The notes beneath the pieces were generated by a model. The model searched no databases. It was not told where the DNA came from and was given only the letters and a program-made list of their open reading frames with translations. From positions 1 to 52,914 of the forward strand of contig JALVQI010000011.1 in NCBI GenBank assembly GCA_027031485.1: a stretch of DNA of 52,914 nucleotides, in the 5' to 3' direction. This DNA is from Candidatus Aminicenantota bacterium. Its GTDB lineage: Bacteria > Acidobacteriota > Aminicenantia > JAMOAD01. Positions 26,278 to 34,569 of the stretch are shown one piece after another; position 1 is the first letter of the stretch, and each line of letters begins with the position of its first letter. A program made the translations under genes and the position numbers.

Positions 26278-26443
26278 TTTTATAAAATAAAAAAGAATAA
26301 AAGAAAAATAAGTAAAGGGATAATTAAGATAATAAAGAACTTTTAATTTAGAGGAAGAAGTTCAAAAAAAGTTTTAATCCTATTTCATTGATAATAATAT
26401 TCCGATATGATAACTTTTAGTATTCTTATTTCGGGAGGTAAAA

Positions 26444-27436
26444 ATGATAAATTATAAAGCTCTTGGACTTGTTAACACAAGGGAAATGTTCAAAAAAGCA
26501 ATGGAAGGAGGTTATGCGGTTCCTGCTTACAATTTTAATAATATGGAGCAGCTTCAGGCGATTATTTCAGCCTGTGTTGAAACAAAATCACCTGTTATCC
26601 TTCAGGTTTCAAAAGGAGCAAGAAATTATGCGAACAAAACATTATTAAGGTATATGGCAGAGGGAGCCGTTCAGTATTCAAAAGAGTTGGGTTATCAGAT
26701 TCCTATTGCATTGCATCTTGACCATGGAGATAGTTTTGAACTTTGCAAGGATTCAATTGATATGGGTTTTTCTTCTGTTATGATAGATGGCTCTCATCTT
26801 CCCTACGAAGAAAATGTTGCTATAACCAGGAAAGTTGTCGAATATGCACACCAATTCGATGTTACAGTTGAAGGAGAGTTAGGCGTGCTGGCAGGTATAG
26901 AGGATGAAGTTTCCGCTGAAAAATCAACATATACCAGGCCTGAGGAGGTAGAAGATTTTGTGAGTAAGACAGGGGTTGATTCCCTTGCTATATCAATAGG
27001 AACTTCCCATGGAGCCAATAAATTTAAACCTGAAATGTGCACAAGGAATGAAGAGGGTATTTTAATCCCACCACCTTTAAGATTTGATATACTTGAAGAA
27101 GTGGAAAAAAGATTACCAGGCTTTCCCATTGTTCTGCACGGTTCATCCTCTGTGCCCCAACACCTTGTAAAAACCATTAATAAGTACGGGGGAAACTTAA
27201 AAGATGCTATTGGGATTCCTGAAGAACAATTAAGAAAAGCTGCTAAATCAGCAGTTTGTAAGATAAACATAGACTCAGATGGCAGACTTGCAATGACTGC
27301 TGCAATAAGAAAATATCTTGCTGAGCATCCGGATGTTTTTGATCCAAGGAAATATTTAGGACCTGCAAGAGAAGCATTGAAAGAACTCTACAAACATAAA
27401 AACATAAATGTTTTAGGAAGTGCGGGAAAAGCTTAA
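26444..27436 (+). CDS. fba: Class II fructose-bisphosphate aldolase
   Basis: Cleaves fructose 1,6-bisphosphate to the two triose phosphates, zinc-dependent. The 330-residue protein shows YAVPAYNFNNMEQLQA at the start, the zinc ligand region ALHLDHGDS, the SVMIDGSHLPYEENV segment with catalytic Asp/His neighbours, TVEGELGVLAG and the phosphate-binding HGSSSVPQ and KINIDSDGRLAM. The layout fits the long class II subgroup of about 320-340 residues rather than E. coli FbaA. GGGAGGT precedes the ATG. It is followed by a strong hairpin terminator at 27516-27546. Together with apgM it is the central glycolytic content of the window. Confidence 0.95.
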   Translation: MINYKALGLVNTREMFKKAMEGGYAVPAYNFNNMEQLQAIISACVETKSPVILQVSKGARNYANKTLLRYMAEGAVQYSKELGYQIPIALHLDHGDSFELCKDSIDMGFSSVMIDGSHLPYEENVAITRKVVEYAHQFDVTVEGELGVLAGIEDEVSAEKSTYTRPEEVEDFVSKTGVDSLAISIGTSHGANKFKPEMCTRNEEGILIPPPLRFDILEEVEKRLPGFPIVLHGSSSVPQHLVKTINKYGGNLKDAIGIPEEQLRKAAKSAVCKINIDSDGRLAMTAAIRKYLAEHPDVFDPRKYLGPAREALKELYKHKNINVLGSAGKA

Positions 27437-27515
27437 AAAGAGATAAAAGAGCTAATTGTAGAGTTTTTTATAAAATTAAGAGTTAAAAGAGGTAAGTTAA
27501 AAATTTTAAAAAAGA

Positions 27516-27546
27516 AGGTGAAAGGCAGAAAATTTGCCTTTCACCT
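27516..27546. terminator. Bidirectional intrinsic terminator between fba and the cold-shock gene
   Basis: GGTGAAAGGC (27517-27526) pairs with GCCTTTCACC (27536-27545) across a 9-nt loop; one A-T pair extends it. A T-rich run follows rightward (27555-27568) and an A-rich run precedes it (27501-27516), giving a U-tract to both the rightward fba and the leftward csp transcripts, whose ends converge here. Confidence 0.85.
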
Positions 27547-27577
27547 ATTATTAGATTTTTTGTTTTTTCAGAGTAAG

Positions 27578-27781
27578 TCAGTCAATAACTTTGACATGAG
27601 TCGCCTGAGGACCTTTTTCCCCCTGGACGATCTCAAAGGTGACCTGTTCTCCCTCTTCCAAGGTCTTATAACCTTCTTTTTCGATGTTTGTGTAATGAAC
27701 AAAAACATCTTCTCCGTTTTCAACATGAATAAAACCGAAACCTTTTTTGGCATTAAACCATTTTACTGTACCTTTTACCAT
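27578..27781 (-). CDS. csp: Cold-shock-domain protein
   Basis: A 67-residue single cold-shock domain, the normal full length, binding single-stranded RNA and DNA as an RNA chaperone. RNP1 reads KGFGFIHV and RNP2 VFVHY, inside the family opening [18 protein letters not shown]. The ribosome site is AAGGAT and the promoter an extended -10 (TGTTATAAT) leaving a leader of about 25 nt, too short for the long thermosensor leader of E. coli cspA, so cold induction by that route is not expected. The gene ends at the shared bidirectional terminator. Confidence 0.96.
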   Translation of the reverse strand: MVKGTVKWFNAKKGFGFIHVENGEDVFVHYTNIEKEGYKTLEEGEQVTFEIVQGEKGPQATHVKVID

Positions 27782-27811
27782 AATTTAATCCTTAAAACTA
27801 ATTGAGAAAAT

Positions 27812-27820
27812 ATTATAACA
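27812..27820 (-). promoter_or_regulatory. Extended -10 promoter of the cold-shock gene
   Basis: Minus-strand TGTTATAAT, a TGN plus TATAAT (27812-27817), 30 bp before the ATG. No good -35 at 17 bp. Confidence 0.6.
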
Positions 27821-27872
27821 CAAAAAGCAATAAAAAGTTGAAAAAATAAAAATAATATCTAAAAAATTTTAG

Positions 27873-29444
27873 CTATTTTCCTCTATCTTTCAATATATTC
27901 TTAAATTTAATCCCATAATCATCTAACAATGTTCCGATAGCTTTTTTAAATTTTAGAATGGCTATATTTAAATCAATTATAGCTTTAACTTCAGAAGATT
28001 TGCTCTGTTCATAATCTTTCTGATATTGAATAACCTGATAATTTGTGCTGAGTCCTGTACTGAGCTTTTTTATCTCAGCGTCAAGTTTTGATTTTGCCAG
28101 CTCTCTTGCAACCCCTGTTGCATGAACCATCTTAATGGATGATTCCACCTCTCTTATTGCATTTCTTATCTCCTGAATAACCCCCTGTTCTGAGTTTTTA
28201 ATCTGCAGTAAAGCCTTTTCGTATTGAATTTTTGCAGCAGCATATTGAGCTTTTAATGCACTGTTAGAAAGAGGAATCCTCAAATTAAGACTAACAGACC
28301 AATTGTTATAAATTGATTTCAGTGCATCCCTCAGAGAATCTTTAGGCTCCCCTTTAATAATTCCTATTATCTCTCCTCTGAAAAAATCATTGTTAGAATA
28401 CAAAATCCTATCTCCTGACAATCCTGTCGTCCAGTAGCTTGCCTGAAAATCCAGGGTCGGGAGCATCTGGTTCCTTGCAACTTTTAAACTAACCTCTTTG
28501 TTCTTATAATTTAATTCCTGCTGTTTTAAAAGAGGGTTGTTATTTTTTGCTATTTCTATGGCTTCATTCAGATTCGGTATGATAAAATTCACATCTGTTT
28601 TAGGTAAATCCACAGGCTCAATCTTATAATCCCAATTTTTTTCATACTCTACAATATTAAGAAGTTTTTTCAAATTGTCTTCCGCTTGCTCTATTGCCGC
28701 TTTTGCCTGAATAATTTCACTTTCCCTTGAAGCAACCTCCGCTTTTGCAGCCATAATTTCAATAGGAGCAAGTGTCCCCACCTCCACCTGTTTTTCATTT
28801 TTTCTCAGAAGATCCTTTGCAAGCTTCAAAGCTTCTTCTTTTACTTTAAGATTTAATCTCGCATAGACAAGATTCCAATAGGCTTCCTCTATCGAATACA
28901 CAATATCCATAACCTTTTGCTTTAATCCGAAGAGAGCAGCTTTTTTATTGTTTGTCGCAATAATTATTTCCTTCTTTGTAACAATTGAACCGAATCCTTT
29001 TAACAACGGCTGGGTAAAATTAAGTGTTAATCTTGTACTATAACTGGGGTTAAAACCATAAAATCTATTATTTGTTTCTGTTTTTGTACTCTGCAGATTG
29101 AGGCTTAAATCTGCACCCGTAGGAATTTTTTGAGTAAGCTGCAGATTATAACTATCTGTTTCCGTTTTTGTTATTTCCGCACCCTCAAGAAAAGAAGAGG
29201 AAGGAGATTTTGTTCTTCTTGTAGAAAGCTGCAGGTCAAACTGAGGAATAAAGATTCCGTAAGATGAGATTACACCTTCCTTGCTTTCCTTATATGTTAG
29301 AAGCTCAATGTTTAAATCCAGATTCTTTTTTAAACCCTGAAGTATACACTGATTCAAAGAAAGTTTAATAACCTTACCGGTATTAGCAAGGATAAATCCC
29401 GTAAAAAACAAGGTTATAAGGAATAATAAAAAAAATTTTTTCAT
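27873..29444 (-). CDS. TolC-family outer membrane efflux protein
   Basis: A 523-residue outer-membrane channel of the OEP/TolC family, the exit duct for efflux pumps or type I secretion. Signal peptide at 1-20 (MKKFFLLFLITLFFTGFILA). The rest has the two-fold OEP repeat: long helices with heptad patterns around EAYWNLVYARLNLKVKEEAL and QAKAAIEQAEDNLKKLLNI, and again near NSEQGVIQEIRNAIREVESS, separated by beta strands such as STRLTLNFTQPLLKGFG. GAGAGG precedes the ATG. No periplasmic adaptor or inner-membrane pump is adjacent, so the partner is encoded elsewhere. Its presence requires an outer membrane. Confidence 0.9.
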   Translation of the reverse strand: MKKFFLLFLITLFFTGFILANTGKVIKLSLNQCILQGLKKNLDLNIELLTYKESKEGVISSYGIFIPQFDLQLSTRRTKSPSSSFLEGAEITKTETDSYNLQLTQKIPTGADLSLNLQSTKTETNNRFYGFNPSYSTRLTLNFTQPLLKGFGSIVTKKEIIIATNNKKAALFGLKQKVMDIVYSIEEAYWNLVYARLNLKVKEEALKLAKDLLRKNEKQVEVGTLAPIEIMAAKAEVASRESEIIQAKAAIEQAEDNLKKLLNIVEYEKNWDYKIEPVDLPKTDVNFIIPNLNEAIEIAKNNNPLLKQQELNYKNKEVSLKVARNQMLPTLDFQASYWTTGLSGDRILYSNNDFFRGEIIGIIKGEPKDSLRDALKSIYNNWSVSLNLRIPLSNSALKAQYAAAKIQYEKALLQIKNSEQGVIQEIRNAIREVESSIKMVHATGVARELAKSKLDAEIKKLSTGLSTNYQVIQYQKDYEQSKSSEVKAIIDLNIAILKFKKAIGTLLDDYGIKFKNILKDRGK

Positions 29445-29519
29445 CTTTAACCTCTCCTTCTCACACTCAATATATTTTATACGAACAATTTAAGAAATTT
29501 CCTCTTTTTTATAAATTTT

Positions 29520-29942
29520 TCAGCTGACTATTTCCTTTATCTTTTCATTGGCAAGTTTGTCTACTATTTTTATAAAATAATTTTCCCTTGGAACTGAGCT
29601 TATTTGAAAAGATTCAAAATATGAGAGAGTTTGCATTATTTTTTGATTTATTTTTCTTAATTTTTCCTTTTTTATTTTATACTCTCCGGTAATCTGTCTG
29701 ACAACAAGCTGGGAATCACTAAAGATTTTAAGCCTCTTTATTCCCATTTTCTTTGCACTAATGATACCTTCCAGCATAGTGATATATTCCGCTTCATTGT
29801 TGGTGAAATTTTTTCCTATAAAAATATTTTTTTTCAATATAACCCTGTTTTCAGGATCAAGGATTAAAATTCCTCCGGCTGCCAACCCCGGATTCCCCTT
29901 GCTACAACCATCAGTATAAAGAGAGTAAAAATCTTTACCCAT
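29520..29942 (-). CDS. Ribonuclease HI-like protein
   Basis: A 140-residue RNase H fold enzyme that cuts RNA in RNA-DNA hybrids. The four catalytic acids are visible: Asp in YTDGCSKGNPG, Glu in NNEAEYITMLEG, Asp in IFSDSQLVVRQI and Asp in VDKLANE near the end. The short form with SDSQLVVRQ-GEYKIK is the Sto/YpdQ-like or halobacterial-type RNase HI rather than E. coli RnhA, which has a basic protrusion missing here. It starts 6 bp after ricT and shares its transcript. A terminal role in replication or R-loop removal is inferred from the family. Confidence 0.88.
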   Translation of the reverse strand: MGKDFYSLYTDGCSKGNPGLAAGGILILDPENRVILKKNIFIGKNFTNNEAEYITMLEGIISAKKMGIKRLKIFSDSQLVVRQITGEYKIKKEKLRKINQKIMQTLSYFESFQISSVPRENYFIKIVDKLANEKIKEIVS

Positions 29943-29948
29943 TAAAAC

Positions 29949-30689
29949 CTAACTATCCATATCTTTCAGAACTTCGGGGATTTCTTCTCCTTCCGATTCT
30001 ATCTCTTCCTCATCATATTGAATCAGATCAGCTTCATCCTGATCCACATAAAGTCTTCCTATTGTCCCTTCCTCATAATTTAAACAGCATACCAATCTTC
30101 CACATACTCCGGATATTTTCGTCGGATTAACATTTAAATTTTGATCTTTTGCTGTTTGCAGGCTAACAGGTTCAAACTTTTTTAAGAAAGAAAAGCAACA
30201 AAGAGGTCTTCCGCAAACACCGTATCCTCCCAAAATCTTTGTCTCATCTCTTACACCTATCTGTCTCATCTCAATTCTCATTCTATATTTCCTTGCCAAA
30301 TCCTTTACAAGGTCTCTAAAATCAATTCTTCCCTCTGCGGTAAAGAAAAAAATTGATTTCTGACCGTCCAAGAAAAATAAAACTTTTAAAAGTTTCATCG
30401 GAAGACCTCTCTCTTTGATTTTTGCCTTGCAGAAAGAGTGGGCTTCCTTCTCTTTTTTCTCTTTTTCCTTAAATATTTTAATATCTTTTTCAGTTGCTTT
30501 TCTTAAAATTTCAGGAAGTATTTTTTTCTTAAGGCTTTCTTTTATAATCGTACTTTCCCGTTCCACTTTAGCTAATTGTCCTCCTCCTTCCGAGGGAATT
30601 ACTACAAACTCCCCTTCCGTAATCTCTTCTTTTGAAAAAAAATGGAAACTTTTTATTGAATCTGTCGGCTTAACTCTCAAAACATACAT
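29949..30689 (-). CDS. ricT: PSP1-domain protein, RicT/YaaT-like
   Basis: A 246-residue protein of the PSP1 family. It contains the cysteine-rich signature GGYGVCGRPLCCFSFL, followed by KISGVCGRLVCCLNYE; in Bacillus RicT these cysteines help bind [4Fe-4S] clusters in the RicAFT complex, which promotes RNase Y-dependent mRNA processing. RicA and RicF partners are not in the window, and in diderms the family's role is poorly known. The C-terminal 30 residues are strongly acidic. The ribosome site is GAGGT. The gene heads a two-gene unit with the RNase H gene, which fits a job in RNA metabolism. Confidence 0.85.
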   Translation of the reverse strand: MYVLRVKPTDSIKSFHFFSKEEITEGEFVVIPSEGGGQLAKVERESTIIKESLKKKILPEILRKATEKDIKIFKEKEKKEKEAHSFCKAKIKERGLPMKLLKVLFFLDGQKSIFFFTAEGRIDFRDLVKDLARKYRMRIEMRQIGVRDETKILGGYGVCGRPLCCFSFLKKFEPVSLQTAKDQNLNVNPTKISGVCGRLVCCLNYEEGTIGRLYVDQDEADLIQYDEEEIESEGEEIPEVLKDMDS

Positions 30690-30710
30690 TTTAACCTCAT
30701 CTTTAAAGGT

Positions 30711-30738
30711 ATTATAACATCATCAAAAAAATAAACAA
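30711..30738 (-). promoter_or_regulatory. Promoter of ricT-rnh
   Basis: Minus-strand TTGTTT (30733-30738), a 16-bp spacer and TATAAT (30711-30716) with an extended TGT just upstream. It lies 22 bp before the ATG. Confidence 0.55.
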
Positions 30739-30746
30739 ACAAGGTT

Positions 30747-33056
30747 TCAATCCCCTATCTTTTTATAATAAAAGGTAAAAATAATTCCGGAAAACAAATA
30801 GGCTGAAGCAGCAATTATAAGAACAAGGGAAAAATTCCAGTTTATAGAAACTATTACAGTAACGATTGAACCCAAAACAGTCGCAAAGGCATTCGCACCC
30901 CATGCCCATCCGATACTCTTCTTATCTTTGCTACCCAAAAGATTTATACCTGTTGGGAAAAAAAGCCCCATGGAAAATCCGGGAATAAAAATTAAAACAA
31001 AGGTAACCAGGAACCTGAAAAATAGAGTTAGATGAATCAATGAACTTATTATTTTAAAAAGAAATAAAGAATAAAAAGATAATATAAAAAATAATATCAG
31101 ACTAAAATAAAAAATCGTTCTTTTTTTGAAAATTTGATTGATTTTTTTTGAAAAAAGGCTTCCCAAACCGGAAGCAATAAGAAGAGAAGATATAATAGCT
31201 GAAATTGAATAAGCCGGGCTTCCAAGATAAAGTTGAAAAATCTTTATAAAGATAATTTCAACCATTATGAAAGCAAGCCCGATCATAAAAAAGTATAGAA
31301 TAATGCTCTTTTCAATCTTTGCTCTACCTTTTACTTTTAATGGTAAATATATAAAAAGAAAAGGTAAAAAGACTGATAGAAATAACAAAGATAAATAAAT
31401 ACTATTAGAGTAAACAATACCCCAATCAACAATTTTTGTCGCCATCCCCTTTGTAATATTATTTTTAAATTTTAACTGTCCGATTTTGTTTGGCTGATTA
31501 AAATAGGGAGAATTATCATAAACAGGAGCTATATTAACAGATGAAGCTTTTATAGCCTCTTTGTATTTACCTGAGGCAAGTTTATAATAGATATTATTTT
31601 TTTTCATAAAAGGGGAATAAACAACCTCATGTTTTCTACCAAAGAATCTCAGCAGTTTTGCGTCTTTTTCAGTAATGTCCCCTTTCTTCATAAAAAAGAA
31701 ATTAAAACCCTTCTTAGCCTGTATAATAAAAAACTTTCTTTCCGGATGAACCACTTTCATCTCCCTCAAAGCTTGAAAAGCCGTTGAGAAAAGCCTTTCA
31801 CCAAACCAATGAACAATAGAAACAAAGCCATCACTATTCAGATGATTCCAGTAATCCTTAAAGCTTTCCACGGTATAAATGTAGGTTTCAGAAATACTTA
31901 ATCCTCCGGCAAGCAGAAGATCAGCATTATGAGAATTCACCATCTGAATCACATCGAATTTTTGGTGAATTCTCTTTAAAACACTTCTACCCTCATCATT
32001 TAAAAGAGTAACCCCTTTTTGAGAAAAAATATTACCTATATATTTGGCATATCTTCCCTTTGCAAGCTTACATATAACAGGGTCCATTTCGACAGCCACT
32101 ATTTTTTTCACCCGGTGAGATAGAGCACAAAGAACCTCATAACCACCGGCTGATCCTATAATCAAAGCTGATCTATTTCTTGTCAATTGATAGGGAATAG
32201 CTTCATGGGACCAGAGTATTGGTTTCAACTTTCTTAATTTACCATCAAAATTAACAAACCATGACTGCATGGTTCCTGCATCTATCCATATAACCTTTTT
32301 TCTCTTTTTTAAAAAAGGGGCAACATCTATTTTATTAATAGGACTCCATTCGCTATATTCAATTGTTTTATTGTAAAACTGAATTAAATATGCTCTCTTT
32401 ATCATCTTGGGAACAATTTCAAATATATCACTACTCCTGACAAACATAATAGAAAATAAAATTATAATAAGTAAAAAACCGGCAATTTTCTTTACAGGCT
32501 TTATTCTGCTTATTAAAAACCATGAAAGGCCTAAAAGCAAAAAAAGGAAAACGATTATCTTTGATGGTCCAAATTTTGTAATTAAAGGGATTAAAGCTAT
32601 CCCCCCCAGCGCTGCACCAAGAAGATCCACAAAATAAAGCTTACCTATTTCAGAAGAATAAAGAGTAAAAATTAATACGAGGGAAACCCCGGCAAGAAAA
32701 AAAGGAATTATAAGAACAAGAATATTTAAAAGAAACAGAAGAAAATTTAATATCGGATTAAAAAGGTGCAAAAAATCTATGTTAGTAAGGAGAGTTATCT
32801 TATAAACAACAGGAAGAGAAACAACATAACTGATTAAAAAAAATTCAAGAAAATTAATCGCATTTTTCTTTTTAGTTATTTCACTTAGGGATAAAAAAAC
32901 ACCGCTCAGTCCATATCCGAAAAGAGCAAGGGAAATCATCAGAAAAGCAAAAGAACTTACATATATCACCGAAAAAACCCTTGTGTAAAGGATTTCAACC
33001 AAAATGGTTGAAAAGGTTATGCTAAAAATCGTAAAAATAAGATGTATTCTTCTCAT
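30747..33056 (-). CDS. Multi-pass membrane protein with a spermidine-synthase-like domain
   Basis: A 769-residue protein in three parts: about six helices at 1-210 (starting IFSITFSTILVEILYTRVFS), a cytoplasmic Rossmann domain at about 220-530, and about six more helices from 550 to the end. The middle domain has a SAM/dcSAM-binding pattern: ALIIGSAGGYEVLCALSH, then VAVEMDPVICKLAKGRYAKY and LLNDEGRSVLKRIHQKFDVI. Such fused spermine/spermidine synthase-like proteins are widespread but rarely characterised; motif I reads GSAGGYE instead of the GGGDG of true spermidine synthases, so polyamine synthesis is doubtful. Its promoter is covered by a perfect 35-bp palindrome. Function unknown. Confidence 0.75.
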   Translation of the reverse strand: MRRIHLIFTIFSITFSTILVEILYTRVFSVIYVSSFAFLMISLALFGYGLSGVFLSLSEITKKKNAINFLEFFLISYVVSLPVVYKITLLTNIDFLHLFNPILNFLLFLLNILVLIIPFFLAGVSLVLIFTLYSSEIGKLYFVDLLGAALGGIALIPLITKFGPSKIIVFLFLLLGLSWFLISRIKPVKKIAGFLLIIILFSIMFVRSSDIFEIVPKMIKRAYLIQFYNKTIEYSEWSPINKIDVAPFLKKRKKVIWIDAGTMQSWFVNFDGKLRKLKPILWSHEAIPYQLTRNRSALIIGSAGGYEVLCALSHRVKKIVAVEMDPVICKLAKGRYAKYIGNIFSQKGVTLLNDEGRSVLKRIHQKFDVIQMVNSHNADLLLAGGLSISETYIYTVESFKDYWNHLNSDGFVSIVHWFGERLFSTAFQALREMKVVHPERKFFIIQAKKGFNFFFMKKGDITEKDAKLLRFFGRKHEVVYSPFMKKNNIYYKLASGKYKEAIKASSVNIAPVYDNSPYFNQPNKIGQLKFKNNITKGMATKIVDWGIVYSNSIYLSLLFLSVFLPFLFIYLPLKVKGRAKIEKSIILYFFMIGLAFIMVEIIFIKIFQLYLGSPAYSISAIISSLLIASGLGSLFSKKINQIFKKRTIFYFSLILFFILSFYSLFLFKIISSLIHLTLFFRFLVTFVLIFIPGFSMGLFFPTGINLLGSKDKKSIGWAWGANAFATVLGSIVTVIVSINWNFSLVLIIAASAYLFSGIIFTFYYKKIGD

Positions 33057-33083
33057 TAAACACCTGCTTTCAATTTGTTGTAA

Positions 33084-33122
33084 TATGGTTCATATTATAT
33101 TATATAATATGAACCATAACAA
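33084..33122 (-). promoter_or_regulatory. Promoter overlapped by a perfect 35-bp palindrome
   Basis: Positions 33084-33100 (TATGGTTCATATTATAT) are the exact reverse complement of 33102-33118, around one central T. On the minus strand TTGTTA (33117-33122), a 17-bp spacer and TATAAT (33094-33099) form a promoter for the spermidine-synthase-like gene, so the palindrome spans the spacer and -10. No U-run follows, so an operator is more likely than a terminator. Confidence 0.65.
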
Positions 33123-33135
33123 GAATTGGGATTAC

Positions 33136-34503
33136 TTAAATATATCCTATTGTTTTAAGATCCTCCATAATTTTCCTGTTTATCTCTTTATTCTTTTTCC
33201 CTTTTACTTTTTTACTTTTTTTATACACTGTATATTTAATTTTTCTCTTGAAATCAAAAGCATCCAGTAAAACCTTTCCATCCATATCCCTTCCCACAGG
33301 TTTACCCGACAGATAAAGAGCTGTCGGTGTTATATCAAGTACAGAAGCCTTTATTTCCTTTCCTTTTTTCACTCCAGGTCCCAAAATCATCAAAATGCCG
33401 TCGGGAGCCGGTATCCCTTTCGGAAGACCATGATGGTCATATCCCTTTGGGCCTAAGGTAAAACCGTGATCAGAAAGAATAAATACATAGGCATGTTCTT
33501 TTATAGCTTTTTCATAAACCGCTTTTAAAATCTTTTCTTTATGCTTTAATATAGGTTCTACGACAGGAGCCATTTTGGTTTCAAACTCCCTGTCCAAACT
33601 ATCAGAAACAGTCTGTTTATCAGCTAAAATCTTTTTTATTTTTTTCAAATAATTTCTATCCATAAAGAGAGAGCCAAAATGTTTAAAAACATCAGGCATT
33701 CGTGAATACCATAGAAAAAGGTTATAATTTCTGCCCTTTTTTAAAAAGTAGTAGAGTGTTTTTTCTGCAATAAAATCCTTTAAAATATATCTTCTCCAGT
33801 TCGAAAGAATAGGAATTCCTTTTGTTGTCTCCTTATGATATTCCTTTTTATATTTTTCAATATAGTCCGGAATTTCAAGATATTCAACCATTTTTTTATA
33901 ATCAAATCCTTTTCTCACAATATCCTCTTTAAACAAACGGTACAATTTGTAATAATAAAATTCCGGATAAACAGTATCCTCAAATTTTTTATAATCTTTT
34001 CCACTAAAAAAGACCTCACTCATAGCCACACTGAAGCTATCTGAAACCACAACTCCTTTTATATGATCCGGAGGATAGGTAACAAACCAATGTAAAACAA
34101 TACTTGACTCATCATAACTATCAAAGATCTCCCATATCGAGGGAACTCTCTTTTCAGCATTGGAGTAGGGGACTTTAATATTGTTTTCTTTAACAAAGAG
34201 CCAATCAACTATTCCATGCTTAACCATCGTATCTCCGGTGGCTATGCTTGTCCAAACCACAGCTGATAGAGTTGGTTTAAAAGTTTTAAGTTTTGCCCAC
34301 GCAGATTCCTCTTTTAATTTTTTAAAAAACTTAAGTTTTCCTTGTTTTATTAAAGGATCGATAATACCCCAATCCGCACCATCAATGCCTATCATATATA
34401 TTTTGGGATTTTCGGGAATTTTTTCCTTTTTCGAACATCCAAGGTTAAAAAAAATTGATATTAATAAAACAAAAATAACAAAAGTAAAGATTTTTTTTCT
34501 CAT
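33136..34503 (-). CDS. Alkaline-phosphatase-superfamily phosphodiesterase, lipoprotein
   Basis: A 455-residue envelope lipoprotein of the type I phosphodiesterase/nucleotide pyrophosphatase family. The ATG at 34503 follows AGGAGG and gives a lipoprotein signal with lipobox NLGC (Cys23); an earlier in-frame start would add 11 residues that spoil it. Metal and nucleophile motifs are IGIDGADWGIID (around 40), TLSAVVWTSIATG with the presumed nucleophile Thr/Ser, and the late pair LSDHGFTLGPKGYDHHGLPKG-like segment (SDHGF, then DHHG). The C-terminal 30 residues are very basic. Substrates of the family are nucleotides, phospholipids or phosphonates; this one is unknown. It has its own extended -10 promoter. 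Confidence 0.85.
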   Translation of the reverse strand: MRKKIFTFVIFVLLISIFFNLGCSKKEKIPENPKIYMIGIDGADWGIIDPLIKQGKLKFFKKLKEESAWAKLKTFKPTLSAVVWTSIATGDTMVKHGIVDWLFVKENNIKVPYSNAEKRVPSIWEIFDSYDESSIVLHWFVTYPPDHIKGVVVSDSFSVAMSEVFFSGKDYKKFEDTVYPEFYYYKLYRLFKEDIVRKGFDYKKMVEYLEIPDYIEKYKKEYHKETTKGIPILSNWRRYILKDFIAEKTLYYFLKKGRNYNLFLWYSRMPDVFKHFGSLFMDRNYLKKIKKILADKQTVSDSLDREFETKMAPVVEPILKHKEKILKAVYEKAIKEHAYVFILSDHGFTLGPKGYDHHGLPKGIPAPDGILMILGPGVKKGKEIKASVLDITPTALYLSGKPVGRDMDGKVLLDAFDFKRKIKYTVYKKSKKVKGKKNKEINRKIMEDLKTIGYI

Positions 34504-34524
34504 TCTTTTCCTCCTGAAAAGAAG

Positions 34525-34533
34525 ATTATACCA
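34525..34533 (-). promoter_or_regulatory. Extended -10 promoter of the phosphodiesterase gene
   Basis: Minus-strand TGGTATAAT with a perfect TATAAT (34525-34530), 21 bp before the ATG; the short leader contains AGGAGG. It lies in the 66-bp gap after the DUF1684 gene, so the phosphodiesterase can be expressed separately. Confidence 0.55.
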
Positions 34534-34569
34534 CAAAGGTCAAATAAAAGTTTCTTGAGGTATTTTTAT

